DNA of 64,000 nucleotides, from assembly GCA_958413895.1 (NCBI GenBank), contig CATYVQ010000001.1, positions 1-64,000 on the forward strand, in the 5' to 3' direction. The number at the start of each line of letters is the position of its first letter. The first letter of the stretch is position 1. Under the pieces are notes generated by a model. The model worked only from the letters and a program-made list of their open reading frames with translations. It searched no databases and was not told the DNA's origin. Below, in pieces: positions 27,782 to 36,669 of this stretch. The DNA is from an uncultured Collinsella sp. GTDB taxonomy: Bacteria; Actinomycetota; Coriobacteriia; Coriobacteriales; Coriobacteriaceae. Both the position numbers and the translations under genes were made by a program.

Positions 27782-30613
27782 CTACTCCCCCAGCAGCGCC
27801 TTCTCAGGCGTGATGGGCAGTGAGCGCACCTGGTGGCCGGTGGCGTGTGCCACGGCCGAGGCCACGGCGGCGAGCGGCGTGTTGATGACGACCTCGCCGA
27901 TCGACTTAGCGCCAAACGGGCCCGTCGGCTCGTAACTCGGCTCAAAGGCCACGCGAATGCTGCCGATATCCAGGCGCGTGGGCAGTTTGTAGCTCATAAA
28001 GTTGCCGGTGCGCAGACGGCCGCGCTCATCGTGCTCGACGATCTCGTAGAGCGCGTGGCCGATGCCCTGGGCAATGCCGCCCTCGGCCTGGACGCGCGCG
28101 AGCGCCTCGTTGATCACGGTGCCGCAGTCGACGGCCGCCGCGTAGTCCACCACGGTCACCTTGCCGGTGGCCTTGTCGACCTCGACCTCGGCAATGCCGG
28201 CCATAAACGGCGGAGGCGAAACGGGCAGGCAGGCAGAGGCATGCGAGGTGAGCGCGTCGCCGCCCGCGATGTTCTTGACGCACAGGTTGGCAAAGTCGCG
28301 CAGCGTGAGGTAGCGGTTCTGCTCGCGCGCGGCACGCTCGTCGGACAGGCGCACGTACTGGCCATCGAAGACCACGTCGGCGGGGTCCACGTCCCACATC
28401 TGGGCGGCCTTGGCGCAGATCTTCTCGCGCAGCTCGGTCGCGGCGTTCTTGGCGGCAAGGCCCGTCACGTACGTACCCGAGCTCGCGTACGAGCCGGCGT
28501 CAAACGGCGACACATCGGTGTCAACGCCGCGCACCACGATCATCGAACTCTCCACGCCCAGCTCCTCGGCGGCAATCTGCGCCAGGATCGTATCGACGCC
28601 CATGCCGTTATCGGTGGCACCGGTGCCGATGGTAATGAAGCCGTCCTCTTCCAAGCGCATGTCGATGCCGGCGATGTCCACGTTGGAGATGCCCGAGCCC
28701 TGCATGGTGAGCGCGCAGCCCAGGGCACGCACGCGGTCGCCCAGGTCGACGGCTAGAGACTTATCGCGCCAACCGATCATGTCCATCGCGCGCAGCAGGC
28801 AGCGGTCGAGTGCGCAGGCGTTGAGCTTCTCGTTGTAGTACTGCGGCATGACCTCGCCCTCGCGCACGATGTTCTTAAGGCGCAGGTCGGCGGGGTCCAT
28901 GTGCAGCATGTCGGCGAGCTCGTTGACGGCGCTCTCCACGGCAAACTGGCCCTGGGTGGCACCGTAGCCGCGATACGCGCCGCCACGGTTGGTATTGGTG
29001 TAGACGGCGTCCCAGCTAAAGCGGCTCGCCTTCACGTGGTTGTAGATGGGCAGGCTCTTGTGGCCCGAAAGGCCGATCGTCGTGGTGGCGTGCTCGCCGT
29101 ACGCGCCGGCGTTGGACAGCGTATGCAGGTCGATGGCCGTGATGGTGCCGTCGTTCATGGCGCCCAGCTTAACGGTCATCTGCATCTGGTGACGCGAGTT
29201 GCCCGCGGTGATGGTCTCCTCGCGGGTGTAGCAGCAATAGCTCGGACGGCCGGTCTGTTGGGTAACGAATGCAACGAAGATCTCGCAGCAGCCCGTCTGC
29301 TTGGAGCCAAAGCCGCCGCCGATGCGCGGCTTAATGACCTGCACCTGCGACTGCGGGATATCGAGCGACTGCGCGACCATGCGGCGCACGTGGAAGGGCA
29401 CCTGCGTGGAAGTGGTAACCGAGATGCGCCCGAACGCGTCGGTCGTCGCGAAGGCGCGGAAGGTCTCCATGGGCGCAGTCTGCGTGGCCTGGCTGATGTA
29501 AGTGCGGGTGAAGACGATGTCACTCTGGGCGAACGCTTCGTCCAAGTCGCCAAAATCGCTGGTACCGCTGCACACCAGGTTGCGCGGAACGTCGCCGCCC
29601 TGCGGGAACATAAAGGTCACGTCGCCCTCGGGGTGGACCACGATGTCGTTATCGAGTGCCTGGGTAAAGTCGAGCAGGGGCTCGAGCACCTCGTAGTCGA
29701 CCATGATGAGCTTGAGTGCCTTGTCGGCGGCCTCCTCGGTCTCGGCGGCGACGATCGCCACCTCCTCGTTTTGGTAGCGCACCAGGTTCTCGAGAATCAG
29801 GCGGTCGTAGGGACTCGGCTGCGGATAGCTCTGACCGGCAATGGTAAAGCGGCGCTTGGGCACGTCCTCGTAGGTGTAAACGCCCACCACGCCGGGAACC
29901 TTCAGAGCGCGCGACGTATCGATTGAGCGGATCTTGGCGCGGGCATAGGGGCTGCGCTTGAGTTTGACGATGAGCGCACCGGCGGGCACCATATCGCCCG
30001 TGTAGACGGGACGGCCCTCGAGCAGAGCCTTCGAATCCTTCTTGGGCTGCTTGTGGGTGATCTGCTTGTAGGAGACGCCGTCGGAGCTGGTGTTATTGAC
30101 CGGCAGCTCGGGCATCTCAAAGCCCACCTGCACGCCAGACTCGTTGAGGAAGCGCACGATGGCGCGCAGCTGGCTCTCGTAACCGCTGCAGCGGCAGAGG
30201 TTACCCGCGAGCTGGCGCGAGAGCTCCTCGCGCGTGGCGACGAGGCTCGGATCCTCCTTGGCGGCGCGGGCAAGCGCCAGCACGTTCATGATAAGGCCGG
30301 GGGCGCAAAAACCGCACTGCTCAGCGCCTTCGGCAGCCATAGCGCGGGCAAGCGCCTCGGACTCGGCCTTGAGGCCCTCAAGCGTGGTGATGGAGCGGCC
30401 CTCGACGCGCGCGGCGGGAACCGAGCAGCTCAGCACCGGGTCGCCGTCGAGCCACACCGTGCACAGACCGCAGTTGGTGGTCTCGCAGGCACAGCGCACC
30501 GACGCGCAACCCTGCTCGCGCAGCAGCGCAAAGAGCATGGTGTCGGGGGCAATCTGAACCTTGACCTTGCGGCCGTTGAGCGTAAAGGAAAGATCGATGA
30601 GTTTGGCAGCCAT
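27782..30613 (-). CDS. molybdenum hydroxylase, fused iron-sulfur and Mo-cofactor subunits (xanthine dehydrogenase family)
   Basis: 943 residues. The N-terminal plant-type ferredoxin domain has Cys43, 48, 51 and 63; the second [2Fe-2S] domain has CGFC and CRCSGY near residues 100-140. From about residue 190 come the molybdopterin domains with RIGGGFGSKQ, GGAYRGYGATQGQF and GPFGAKSIGEV near the C-terminus. These enzymes hydroxylate purines or related heterocycles. The fused XdhC-XdhA layout with a separate FAD subunit is typical of anaerobes, where some members need labile selenium. The selenium genes in this window make that possible, but yqeB/yqeC partners were not seen, and the substrate is unproven. 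Confidence 0.88.
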   Translation of the reverse strand: MAAKLIDLSFTLNGRKVKVQIAPDTMLFALLREQGCASVRCACETTNCGLCTVWLDGDPVLSCSVPAARVEGRSITTLEGLKAESEALARAMAAEGAEQCGFCAPGLIMNVLALARAAKEDPSLVATREELSRQLAGNLCRCSGYESQLRAIVRFLNESGVQVGFEMPELPVNNTSSDGVSYKQITHKQPKKDSKALLEGRPVYTGDMVPAGALIVKLKRSPYARAKIRSIDTSRALKVPGVVGVYTYEDVPKRRFTIAGQSYPQPSPYDRLILENLVRYQNEEVAIVAAETEEAADKALKLIMVDYEVLEPLLDFTQALDNDIVVHPEGDVTFMFPQGGDVPRNLVCSGTSDFGDLDEAFAQSDIVFTRTYISQATQTAPMETFRAFATTDAFGRISVTTSTQVPFHVRRMVAQSLDIPQSQVQVIKPRIGGGFGSKQTGCCEIFVAFVTQQTGRPSYCCYTREETITAGNSRHQMQMTVKLGAMNDGTITAIDLHTLSNAGAYGEHATTTIGLSGHKSLPIYNHVKASRFSWDAVYTNTNRGGAYRGYGATQGQFAVESAVNELADMLHMDPADLRLKNIVREGEVMPQYYNEKLNACALDRCLLRAMDMIGWRDKSLAVDLGDRVRALGCALTMQGSGISNVDIAGIDMRLEEDGFITIGTGATDNGMGVDTILAQIAAEELGVESSMIVVRGVDTDVSPFDAGSYASSGTYVTGLAAKNAATELREKICAKAAQMWDVDPADVVFDGQYVRLSDERAAREQNRYLTLRDFANLCVKNIAGGDALTSHASACLPVSPPPFMAGIAEVEVDKATGKVTVVDYAAAVDCGTVINEALARVQAEGGIAQGIGHALYEIVEHDERGRLRTGNFMSYKLPTRLDIGSIRVAFEPSYEPTGPFGAKSIGEVVINTPLAAVASAVAHATGHQVRSLPITPEKALLGE

Positions 30614-31527
30614 TAGCGCACCTCGCTAGAATCGACGCCGGGCACGCGGCGGCAGGAATACTCGTCCGTGGCGAACTTAGGGACCTGCACGGTCTCGAGC
30701 TCGTGGGCAAGCGCGGCCGAAAGCTCGATGCCGGCGGCGCGGCGCACGGCCTGGACGGCGAGCGGGGCCGAGATGCGACGACGGTAGTCGGCCGAGCCCC
30801 ACATGTTGGTGCCGTAGCTCAGCGCGCGCACGGATGCGGCCAAGGCGCGCAGCTCGTCCTCGGAAGGCTGCTCGCTGGTAAGGCCGCATGCCTCGCCCTG
30901 CAGCAGGGTCGCGCGCAGCGGGCGGGCGCCCACGGTGACGTGCCAGGAGTTGTCCCACCAGGCAGCGGTGACATTAAGCGAGGGGAAGTCGGTCGCGGCC
31001 TTGCGCACGGCCTCATAGCTCGCGCGATAGTCGTGCTTAACGACCACGACGTGCTCGATCACGTCGCGCACGTAGCCCATGTCCACGAACTCCGCAAGCG
31101 GCACGCGGCCGGCGCCCGTCAAATCAACATAGGAATCGAGCGCGAGAAAGGCGGAGAGAACGTCCGAGAAGCCAAAGCGGCCGTAGATGCTGCCACCCAC
31201 CGTGGCGGTGTTGCGCAGCTGCACGCCCACGATGTCGTGGACGGCGAACTCAAAGACATTGTTGACAAGCGCGTTGAGCCCGGCATGACGCTCGAGCTGG
31301 CGCAGGGTGCACATGGCACCGATGCGAAACTCGGTCTCGGTCTCCTCGATCTGATCGAGTCCGCAGGCCGAAAGGTCAATCGCCGTCGCCACGCGACGCG
31401 AACCCAGGCGCATCCAGATGCCGCCTCCCACAATCTTGTTGTTGCGGTTCTTCTGTAAGAGCTCATAGGCTTCGGCCGCGTTTCCAACACGGACGTAGGT
31501 ACCGAACTTGAGCACGTTCTCCCCCAT
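30613..31527 (-). CDS. FAD-binding subunit of the molybdenum hydroxylase
   Basis: 304 residues, CO-dehydrogenase flavoprotein type. The FAD/PCMH domain shows VGGGIWMRLGSRRVATAIDLS near residue 33 and LRNTATVGGSIYGRFGFSD near residue 108; the C-terminal CODH_FAD domain follows. It passes electrons from the iron-sulfur centres to NAD or another acceptor. Its stop overlaps the start of the catalytic subunit by one base. The GTG at about codon 5, after GGGGGAG, is an alternative start. A TTGCGGTGATATA palindrome lies upstream. Confidence 0.88.
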   Translation of the reverse strand: MGENVLKFGTYVRVGNAAEAYELLQKNRNNKIVGGGIWMRLGSRRVATAIDLSACGLDQIEETETEFRIGAMCTLRQLERHAGLNALVNNVFEFAVHDIVGVQLRNTATVGGSIYGRFGFSDVLSAFLALDSYVDLTGAGRVPLAEFVDMGYVRDVIEHVVVVKHDYRASYEAVRKAATDFPSLNVTAAWWDNSWHVTVGARPLRATLLQGEACGLTSEQPSEDELRALAASVRALSYGTNMWGSADYRRRISAPLAVQAVRRAAGIELSAALAHELETVQVPKFATDEYSCRRVPGVDSSEVR

Positions 31528-31607
31528 CTCTTCACTTGTCCAGTACTTTTAAGTGTACCAAACGAGGGGCCGCACACCGTTTTAGGACAAAATCCACCCA
31601 CCCATCC

Positions 31608-31680
31608 ATAACTTGCGGTGATATACGGACTGATTAGCCGTTCTGGGACGCTTAACAGTCCGTATATCACCGCAACTTAT
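31608..31680. repeat. TTGCGGTGATATA palindrome, copy 4
   Basis: The most perfect copy. ATAACTTGCGGTGATATACG and the following GACTG are mirrored by CAGTCCGTATATCACCGCAA with a TTAT end. The pair spans 25 bases per arm with a single mismatch and has an interior of about 23 bases. It lies between the hydroxylase promoter and the gdhA terminator. Confidence 0.9.
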
Positions 31681-31698
31681 GAGGAGTCCTCCGGAATA

Positions 31699-31730
31699 GA
31701 AAAGGCTCCCAGCCGGAATGGCTGGGAGCC
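31699..31730 (-). terminator. intrinsic terminator of gdhA
   Basis: GGCTCCCAGCC / GGCTGGGAGCC, a perfect 11-bp stem followed by TTTTCT on the minus strand, about 28 bases after the gdhA stop. Confidence 0.92.
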
Positions 31731-31757
31731 TCATCACATGCTATTTCGAGCGAAGAT

Positions 31758-33113
31758 TTAGCAGACGCCCTGGGCGAGCATGGCGTCGGCAACCTTCAGG
31801 AAGCCGGCGATGTTGGCGCCCATGACAAAGTTGCCCTCCTGGCCATACTCCTTGGCGGTGTCGTCCACGTTGTGGAACATGCCGCGCATGAGCTGCTCGA
31901 GCTTGCCGTCGACCTCCTCGAAGGTCCAGGACAGGTGCTCGGCGTTCTGGCTCATCTCCAGGCCGGACACGAGCACGCCGCCGGCGTTAGCAGCCTTACC
32001 GGGCATGAAGGCGACGCCGTTCTCCTGGAAGTAGGTCGTGGCCTCGATGGTCGTGGGCATGTTCGCGCCCTCGCCGACCACCTTGCAGCCGTTGGCGACG
32101 AGCGCCTGAGCGTCCTCGAGCAGCAGCGTGTTCTCGCGAGCGCAGGGCAGCGCGATGTCGCAGGGCAGCTGCCAAACGCCACGGCCATCGCCCTCGTGCC
32201 ACACGGCGTTGGGCTTCTCGTCGACGTACATAGCGAGCGTAACGCCCTTGTCGTGGCCGGAGCGCTTCTTGTTGTAGATGTGCTCGAGCACGGTGTAGTC
32301 GATGCCGTCGGGATCCTCGACCCAGCCGTGGGTATCGGAGCAGGCGAGCACCTTGCCGCCGAGCTGGGAGACCTTCTGGACGGCGTAGATGGCGACGTTG
32401 CCGGAGCCATGAACGACGACGTTCTTGTCCTCGAAGGAGTCACCGCGGCTCTTGAGGTACTCGTCCACAAAGTAGACCAGACCGTAACCGGTGGCCTCGG
32501 TACGGGCGAGCGAACCGCCAAAGGAGAGGCCCTTGCCAGTGAGGACGCCGGTCCACTCGTTGGTCAGGCGCTTGTACTGACCGAACAGGTAGGCAACCTC
32601 GCGGCCGCCAACGCCCAGGTCGCCGGCGGGAACGTCGGTGTTGGGGCCGATGTGGCGATAGAGCTCGGTCATGAAGGACTGGCAGAAGTGCATGATCTCG
32701 TTGTTGGACTTGCCCTTGGGGTCAAAGTCGGAACCGCCCTTGCCACCACCCATGGGAAGGGTGGTCAGGCTGTTCTTGAGGATCTGCTCCAGGCCCAGGA
32801 ACTTGAGCATGCCCAGGGTGACCGTCGGGTTAAAGCGCAGGCCGCCCTTGTAGGGTCCAATGGCAGAGTTGAACTCGACGCGGTAGCCGCGGTTGACCTG
32901 GACCTTGCCCTGGTCGTCGACCCAGGGGACACGGAACATAACGATGCGCTCGGGCTCGACGAGGCGCTCAAGCAGGGCGGCCTCCTCGTACTCGGGATGG
33001 GCGTCGAGCGCCGGCTGGATGGTGCCGAGGATCTCGGTAGCGGCCTGGATGAACTCAGGCTGCTCGGGATAGCGGGCCTTGAGCTCGTCGAGAACTTTCT
33101 GCGTGTAGCTCAT
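31758..33113 (-). CDS. gdhA: NADP-type glutamate dehydrogenase
   Basis: 451 residues, hexameric GDH family I. It interconverts 2-oxoglutarate plus ammonia and glutamate. The catalytic-lysine motif PMGGGKGGSDFDPKGKS lies near residue 125, the conserved NTDVPAGDLGVGGREV near 165, and the dinucleotide-binding VVHGSGNVAIYAVQ near 240. It is monocistronic, with its own terminator. The family resemblance is to the biosynthetic NADP type; coenzyme use cannot be proven from sequence. Confidence 0.96.
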   Translation of the reverse strand: MSYTQKVLDELKARYPEQPEFIQAATEILGTIQPALDAHPEYEEAALLERLVEPERIVMFRVPWVDDQGKVQVNRGYRVEFNSAIGPYKGGLRFNPTVTLGMLKFLGLEQILKNSLTTLPMGGGKGGSDFDPKGKSNNEIMHFCQSFMTELYRHIGPNTDVPAGDLGVGGREVAYLFGQYKRLTNEWTGVLTGKGLSFGGSLARTEATGYGLVYFVDEYLKSRGDSFEDKNVVVHGSGNVAIYAVQKVSQLGGKVLACSDTHGWVEDPDGIDYTVLEHIYNKKRSGHDKGVTLAMYVDEKPNAVWHEGDGRGVWQLPCDIALPCARENTLLLEDAQALVANGCKVVGEGANMPTTIEATTYFQENGVAFMPGKAANAGGVLVSGLEMSQNAEHLSWTFEEVDGKLEQLMRGMFHNVDDTAKEYGQEGNFVMGANIAGFLKVADAMLAQGVC

Positions 33114-33324
33114 GCTTCCTCCAATGATGGGAAACGAAAAATGTTGGTCGCGGCACCCTATGCGCCGCGAGCTTTATCGAGTATGGATAATATCGCACTG
33201 TTGCAGCAAAGTTTCGCATAAGCCGACGAGCAGATGTTTCGTTTTGATTACGATGCAGGTAGAAGCGTTTTTGGGCACCTGACGAACAAATCGCGTGTTT
33301 CGAAGCTGTTTCGTCCACATGTTC

Positions 33325-33363
33325 CGAACCACCACATTGGGGACAGGCACCTTTGTGGTGGTG
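33325..33363. repeat. ACCACCAC / GTGGTGGT inverted repeat around GGGGACAGGCACC
   Basis: An 8-base inverted repeat flanks ATTGGGGACAGGCACCTTT, downstream of the DUF3343 gene. GGGGACAGG-containing palindromes of this form occur widely as REP-like elements. No T-tract, so it is not an evident terminator. Confidence 0.6.
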
Positions 33364-33370
33364 TTGGTGA

Positions 33371-33766
33371 TTAGAGGACGAGCTGGTGGTAGTCGGCGGG
33401 GGTTATGCGGCCTTCGGTGGCAGCGCGGAAGGCGGCGAGGGCGTCGCCCGAGAACGGCATGGCCCAGCACAGCCCGCAGCCGGCGGTAATGGAGCCCGGC
33501 AAAGGCATAATGCGCCCGGGCACACCGGCGGCAAGGCACAGCTGCTCGCATTCCATCACATCGAAGGTGCTGTCAAACGACACGATAATCTTGCGTTCGT
33601 GGTCTAGGGCATCGCCGGACGGGCCTTCGCGGTGTGCCTCACGATACGCCGCGGCGGCCGCTTCCTCTTCCGCGGTATGTCCACAGCCACCGCAACCGCA
33701 GGTACAGGGCTCGGACCCGTCGCAAGTACAAGGTTCTCCCGTGTCGGGACAAATATCGTGAGACAA
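33371..33766 (-). CDS. DUF3343 protein with Cys-rich N-terminus (putative Se/S carrier)
   Basis: 131 residues. The first 35 carry many cysteines (CPDTGEPCTCDG, CTCGCGGCGH), possibly a metal or selenium site. The DUF3343 domain follows: IIVSFDSTFDVMECEQLC, GRIMPLPGSITAGCGLCWAM, with a CGLC motif where the shorter paralogue at 60367 has CGLA. Members of this family sit in selenium operons and are proposed Se/S carriers. The gene follows mobA by 15 bases, at the end of the selA-selB-selC-mobA block, which supports a selenium role. That role is inferred, not shown. Confidence 0.8.
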   Translation of the reverse strand: MSHDICPDTGEPCTCDGSEPCTCGCGGCGHTAEEEAAAAAYREAHREGPSGDALDHERKIIVSFDSTFDVMECEQLCLAAGVPGRIMPLPGSITAGCGLCWAMPFSGDALAAFRAATEGRITPADYHQLVL

Positions 33767-33781
33767 GGCAACTCCAATCCT

Positions 33782-34414
33782 CTAGGCGAGTAACTCGGCC
33801 GCCGCAAACTCCTCGGGCGTATTGACGTTCTCGAAGCAGAGCGTCGAGCCGGCGACCTTAACGATTTGCGGCTCATCCATATAACCGGCCTGAACGCGAT
33901 TGATCAGGCAGCGAATGCGCTGGCGGTCGCAGGAGAGCAGCTCTTGGGCAACCGGCGCACACGCGTCACGGCGCCAGACGGCGCAAAGCGGCTCAATCCC
34001 CCGCTCCTCGCGCGGCACGCACACGTCGAGCGCCTCGGCCTCGACACAGCCAGCAAGGGCACCGATTAGCTCCGAAGAGACAAACGGCATATCACAGGCG
34101 ACGATAGCAACGAGAGGCAGCCGGGCCGCAGTCAGCGAACTCGCGATGCCGCGCATGGCGCCCGCCGGCCCCTCAAGGTCCGGCACTATTCGCGGCACCA
34201 GGCCGCCAAACGCGCGCTCCTCAAGGTAGGCAAGCTCGCTGGGACGCGAAGTCGTCACGACTAACTCGCCGGCAACTGGCGCCAGCCGACCCAGCACGCG
34301 CTCGATGAGCGGCTCGCCGCAAAACGCCATACGCGCCTTATCGCAGCCCATGCGCGACGACAACCCGCCCGCCTGGACGACACAAGAAAGATCGGCACGT
34401 CTTACGGTAGTCAT
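33782..34414 (-). CDS. mobA: molybdenum cofactor guanylyltransferase MobA
   Basis: 210 residues from the ATG at 34414; the frame opens at 34687, but that reads through tRNA-Sec and must be wrong. It attaches GMP to molybdopterin, making the MGD cofactor needed by DMSO-reductase-family enzymes such as FdhF and the molybdoenzyme at 38176. The nucleotide-binding motif CVVQAGGLSSRMGCDKARM lies near residue 10, then PDLEGPAGAMRGIASSL and VACDMPFVS. GGAGG lies about 12 bases upstream. Context directly matches its customers. Confidence 0.93.
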   Translation of the reverse strand: MTTVRRADLSCVVQAGGLSSRMGCDKARMAFCGEPLIERVLGRLAPVAGELVVTTSRPSELAYLEERAFGGLVPRIVPDLEGPAGAMRGIASSLTAARLPLVAIVACDMPFVSSELIGALAGCVEAEALDVCVPREERGIEPLCAVWRRDACAPVAQELLSCDRQRIRCLINRVQAGYMDEPQIVKVAGSTLCFENVNTPEEFAAAELLA

Positions 34415-34515
34415 ACGGCAAAACACCTCCATCGGCACGTTCATAATCCAGCACACGGGGCAAATACCGTAGGCGACATGAGAGGCGGCACGGCAAACCC
34501 ATGTAAAAACAAAAC

Positions 34516-34559
34516 AGCGCCTTTGCGGCACGCAGCAAGACCGCGAGCACAAAAGCGCT
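34516..34559 (-). terminator. probable terminator after selC
   Basis: AGCGC and CTTTGCG pair with CACAAAA and GCGCT around a loop; the minus-strand tail is GTTTTGTTTTTAC. It lies just after the tRNA-Sec 3-prime end, so mobA either has its own promoter or depends on readthrough. Confidence 0.7.
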
Positions 34560-34568
34560 GGTAGCGTA

Positions 34569-34665
34569 TGGCGGGAACGTATGTGAATCGAACACATCCA
34601 AGACGTTTTGCACGCCTCGCAACGGTTTTGAGGACCGCGGAGCCCACCGGAGCCCATCCGTTCCC
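34569..34665 (-). tRNA. selC: tRNA-Sec (selenocysteine, anticodon TCA)
   Basis: 97 bases including an encoded CCA. The acceptor begins GGGAACGG and ends CGTTCCC-G-CCA. The anticodon stem GCGGT / ACCGT holds loop CCTCAAA, giving TCA for UGA. A long variable arm (GCGAGGCGTGC, then GTCTTGG) and the T-loop GTTCGATTC are visible. It sits between selB and mobA, the classic neighbourhood. It is required for reading the in-frame UGA codons of fdhF and selD in this window. Confidence 0.95.
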
Positions 34666-34701
34666 AAGTGCGGAGGTATTTTACCAAACCGAGCAGCCAA
34701 T

Positions 34702-36669
34702 CTAGCGCAGGGAGCGCAGGCCGCCGGCATCCTTGTCGAGCACCGTAAAGCGCACGGCATCCAGGTGCTCCAAGATGCTGATGGCGCGTTTGCGCGACAC
34801 GCCCAGGGCCTCGCGCAGCACGCTCGTGGTGGCAGCGCCGCCGGCTGCCTCAATGGCGGCGGCGACGAGTTCGCGCGCATGGGCCTCGGCGGCAGCGGAC
34901 AGGGCAACGTCGCGCTCGACCTTCACGATCGAGCGGTTGAGCGAAAGCTCGCGCAGGGCACGCGTCATGGTGTCGCGATCGAGCTGCAGCTGCTCGCCCA
35001 CCTCGGGCAACGTCGGTGCATCGAGGCCAGCTTCGTCCAGCAAGGCAACGATACGTTCGCAAGCCTCTCGCACCACGCGTGCCGCCGCGGCGGCCGAATG
35101 CGGATCGAATACCTCGGCGCCCTCGGCGGCGCACACGCCACGCGAGCAGCCCTCGGCAATCAGAGCCGCGGCAACGCCTTCATCAGCGGCAGGCCACGCA
35201 GCATGGGCAACGGCGCCGGGCGTAAAGCCCGTCTCCTTGGGAGCCGCCGCGTGCATGGCTGACAGGGTCGCCGCCAGTGCATCCATCGCGGCGTCGAGCG
35301 CGGAAGAATCTGCATACAGCGAGCCATCCGAGCCTGCAAGCGCGCAAGCAGCGCCCTGCGCCACCAACCCGCGCAGTGCGGCATCGACCTCGCCGATACC
35401 AAGATCCAAAGCCTCGGCAACATCAACCGCCGTAACCGGCAGCGTCTGCAGCGCCAGCCATGCGCCCACACCGCCCGCGATATCGCCGGACTCGAGCGCC
35501 GCATACAGTGCACGCTCTCCTTCGACAAGCTCGCGCGATCGACGGCAGCGCGAAAGCAGCACGCGCCCACCGCCAATAAGCATCACGGACGAATAGGACA
35601 GCACCACGGCATGGTCTCCGGCTCGCAGCGGCAGCGGCTCCTCCACGCGCACCTGCACGGTACGGGTCTCGCCCACCGCCATGGGGGCCTCGCCCTCCAT
35701 GAACATGATGCGACCGACCACCTCGGCCGTACCCGCCATCACGTGCACACGCGCACCCGACTCGAGCACACGCGGCTTGGCTCCCTCGCGACCCAAATAC
35801 GTAAACGTCATCATAAAGCGCATCGTCTGCCCAAAGCGGCCCGCCACGCCGAGCATCTCACCGCGATCGAGCGCGGCGACATCATCGCCCACCAAGTTGA
35901 GTGCCACGCGCTGTCCCGGCAGTGCTCGCGGCGTATCGCCATGCACCTGAATCCCGCGCACGCGACAGACTGTACGCGACGGCAAAGCCATCAGCTCGTC
36001 GCCCACCGCAACCGGCGCATCGTGCAGCGTTCCCGTCACGACGGTGCCGACGCCCTTGATCGTAAAGCAGCGGTCGATGGGCAGACGCGGCGCGGCATCG
36101 GTGAGCTCGGAACGGTCGCGGCAAGCATCCCAGCAGGCACTTACCTGCTCGTCGAGCACCGCAAGCAGCCCGTCAATCCCCTCGCCTGTCTTGGACGACA
36201 CAGGCACGATCGGCGCGCCCGCAAACACGGTACCCGACAAAAAGTCATCGACATCAAGCTCGGCAAGCTCGGTCATCTCGGCATCGGCCAGGTCGCACAT
36301 AGTCAGCGCCACCACCATGTGTGTGACGCCCAGCAGCTCCAGCACATGCACGTGCTCGCGGGTCTGCGGCATCACGCCCTCAACGGCAGAGACCACCAGC
36401 ACGGCAACGTCAATGCCCGTGGCACCCTGCACCATGGCGCGCAGGTAATGCGCGTGGCCCGGCACGTCGACCAGGCCAACGATCTTGCCACTCGGCAGCG
36501 CCAGCTCGCCAAAGCCCAGCTCAACGGTCATGCCGCGGCGACGCTCAACCTCCAGACGGTCGGGATTCTTGCCGGTCAGTGCCTCGATCAGTGCCGACTT
36601 ACCGTGGTCAACGTGGCCCGCCGTACCAACGATAACGGGACACTCCACCAGCGACTGAAACTCACTCAT
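34702..36669 (-). CDS. selB: selenocysteine-specific elongation factor SelB
   Basis: 655 residues. It delivers Sec-tRNA to UGA codons that carry a SECIS hairpin. The GTPase domain opens with VGTAGHVDHGKSALIEAL (P-loop), with RRRGMTVELGFG, DVPGHAHYLRAM and VALTMCDLADA; EF-Tu-like beta domains follow. The C-terminal winged-helix repeats that bind SECIS RNA end at HLDAVRFTVLDKDAGGLRSLR. Its ATG overlaps the selA stop (ATGA), so the two are translationally coupled. Length is typical (E. coli 614). Confidence 0.97.
   Translation of the reverse strand: MSEFQSLVECPVIVGTAGHVDHGKSALIEALTGKNPDRLEVERRRGMTVELGFGELALPSGKIVGLVDVPGHAHYLRAMVQGATGIDVAVLVVSAVEGVMPQTREHVHVLELLGVTHMVVALTMCDLADAEMTELAELDVDDFLSGTVFAGAPIVPVSSKTGEGIDGLLAVLDEQVSACWDACRDRSELTDAAPRLPIDRCFTIKGVGTVVTGTLHDAPVAVGDELMALPSRTVCRVRGIQVHGDTPRALPGQRVALNLVGDDVAALDRGEMLGVAGRFGQTMRFMMTFTYLGREGAKPRVLESGARVHVMAGTAEVVGRIMFMEGEAPMAVGETRTVQVRVEEPLPLRAGDHAVVLSYSSVMLIGGGRVLLSRCRRSRELVEGERALYAALESGDIAGGVGAWLALQTLPVTAVDVAEALDLGIGEVDAALRGLVAQGAACALAGSDGSLYADSSALDAAMDALAATLSAMHAAAPKETGFTPGAVAHAAWPAADEGVAAALIAEGCSRGVCAAEGAEVFDPHSAAAAARVVREACERIVALLDEAGLDAPTLPEVGEQLQLDRDTMTRALRELSLNRSIVKVERDVALSAAAEAHARELVAAAIEAAGGAATTSVLREALGVSRKRAISILEHLDAVRFTVLDKDAGGLRSLR

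Noticed and set aside
33782..34687. A 301-residue MobA starting at 34687
   Set aside because: The upstream part would translate through tRNA-Sec and its terminator; MobA homology begins at 34414.
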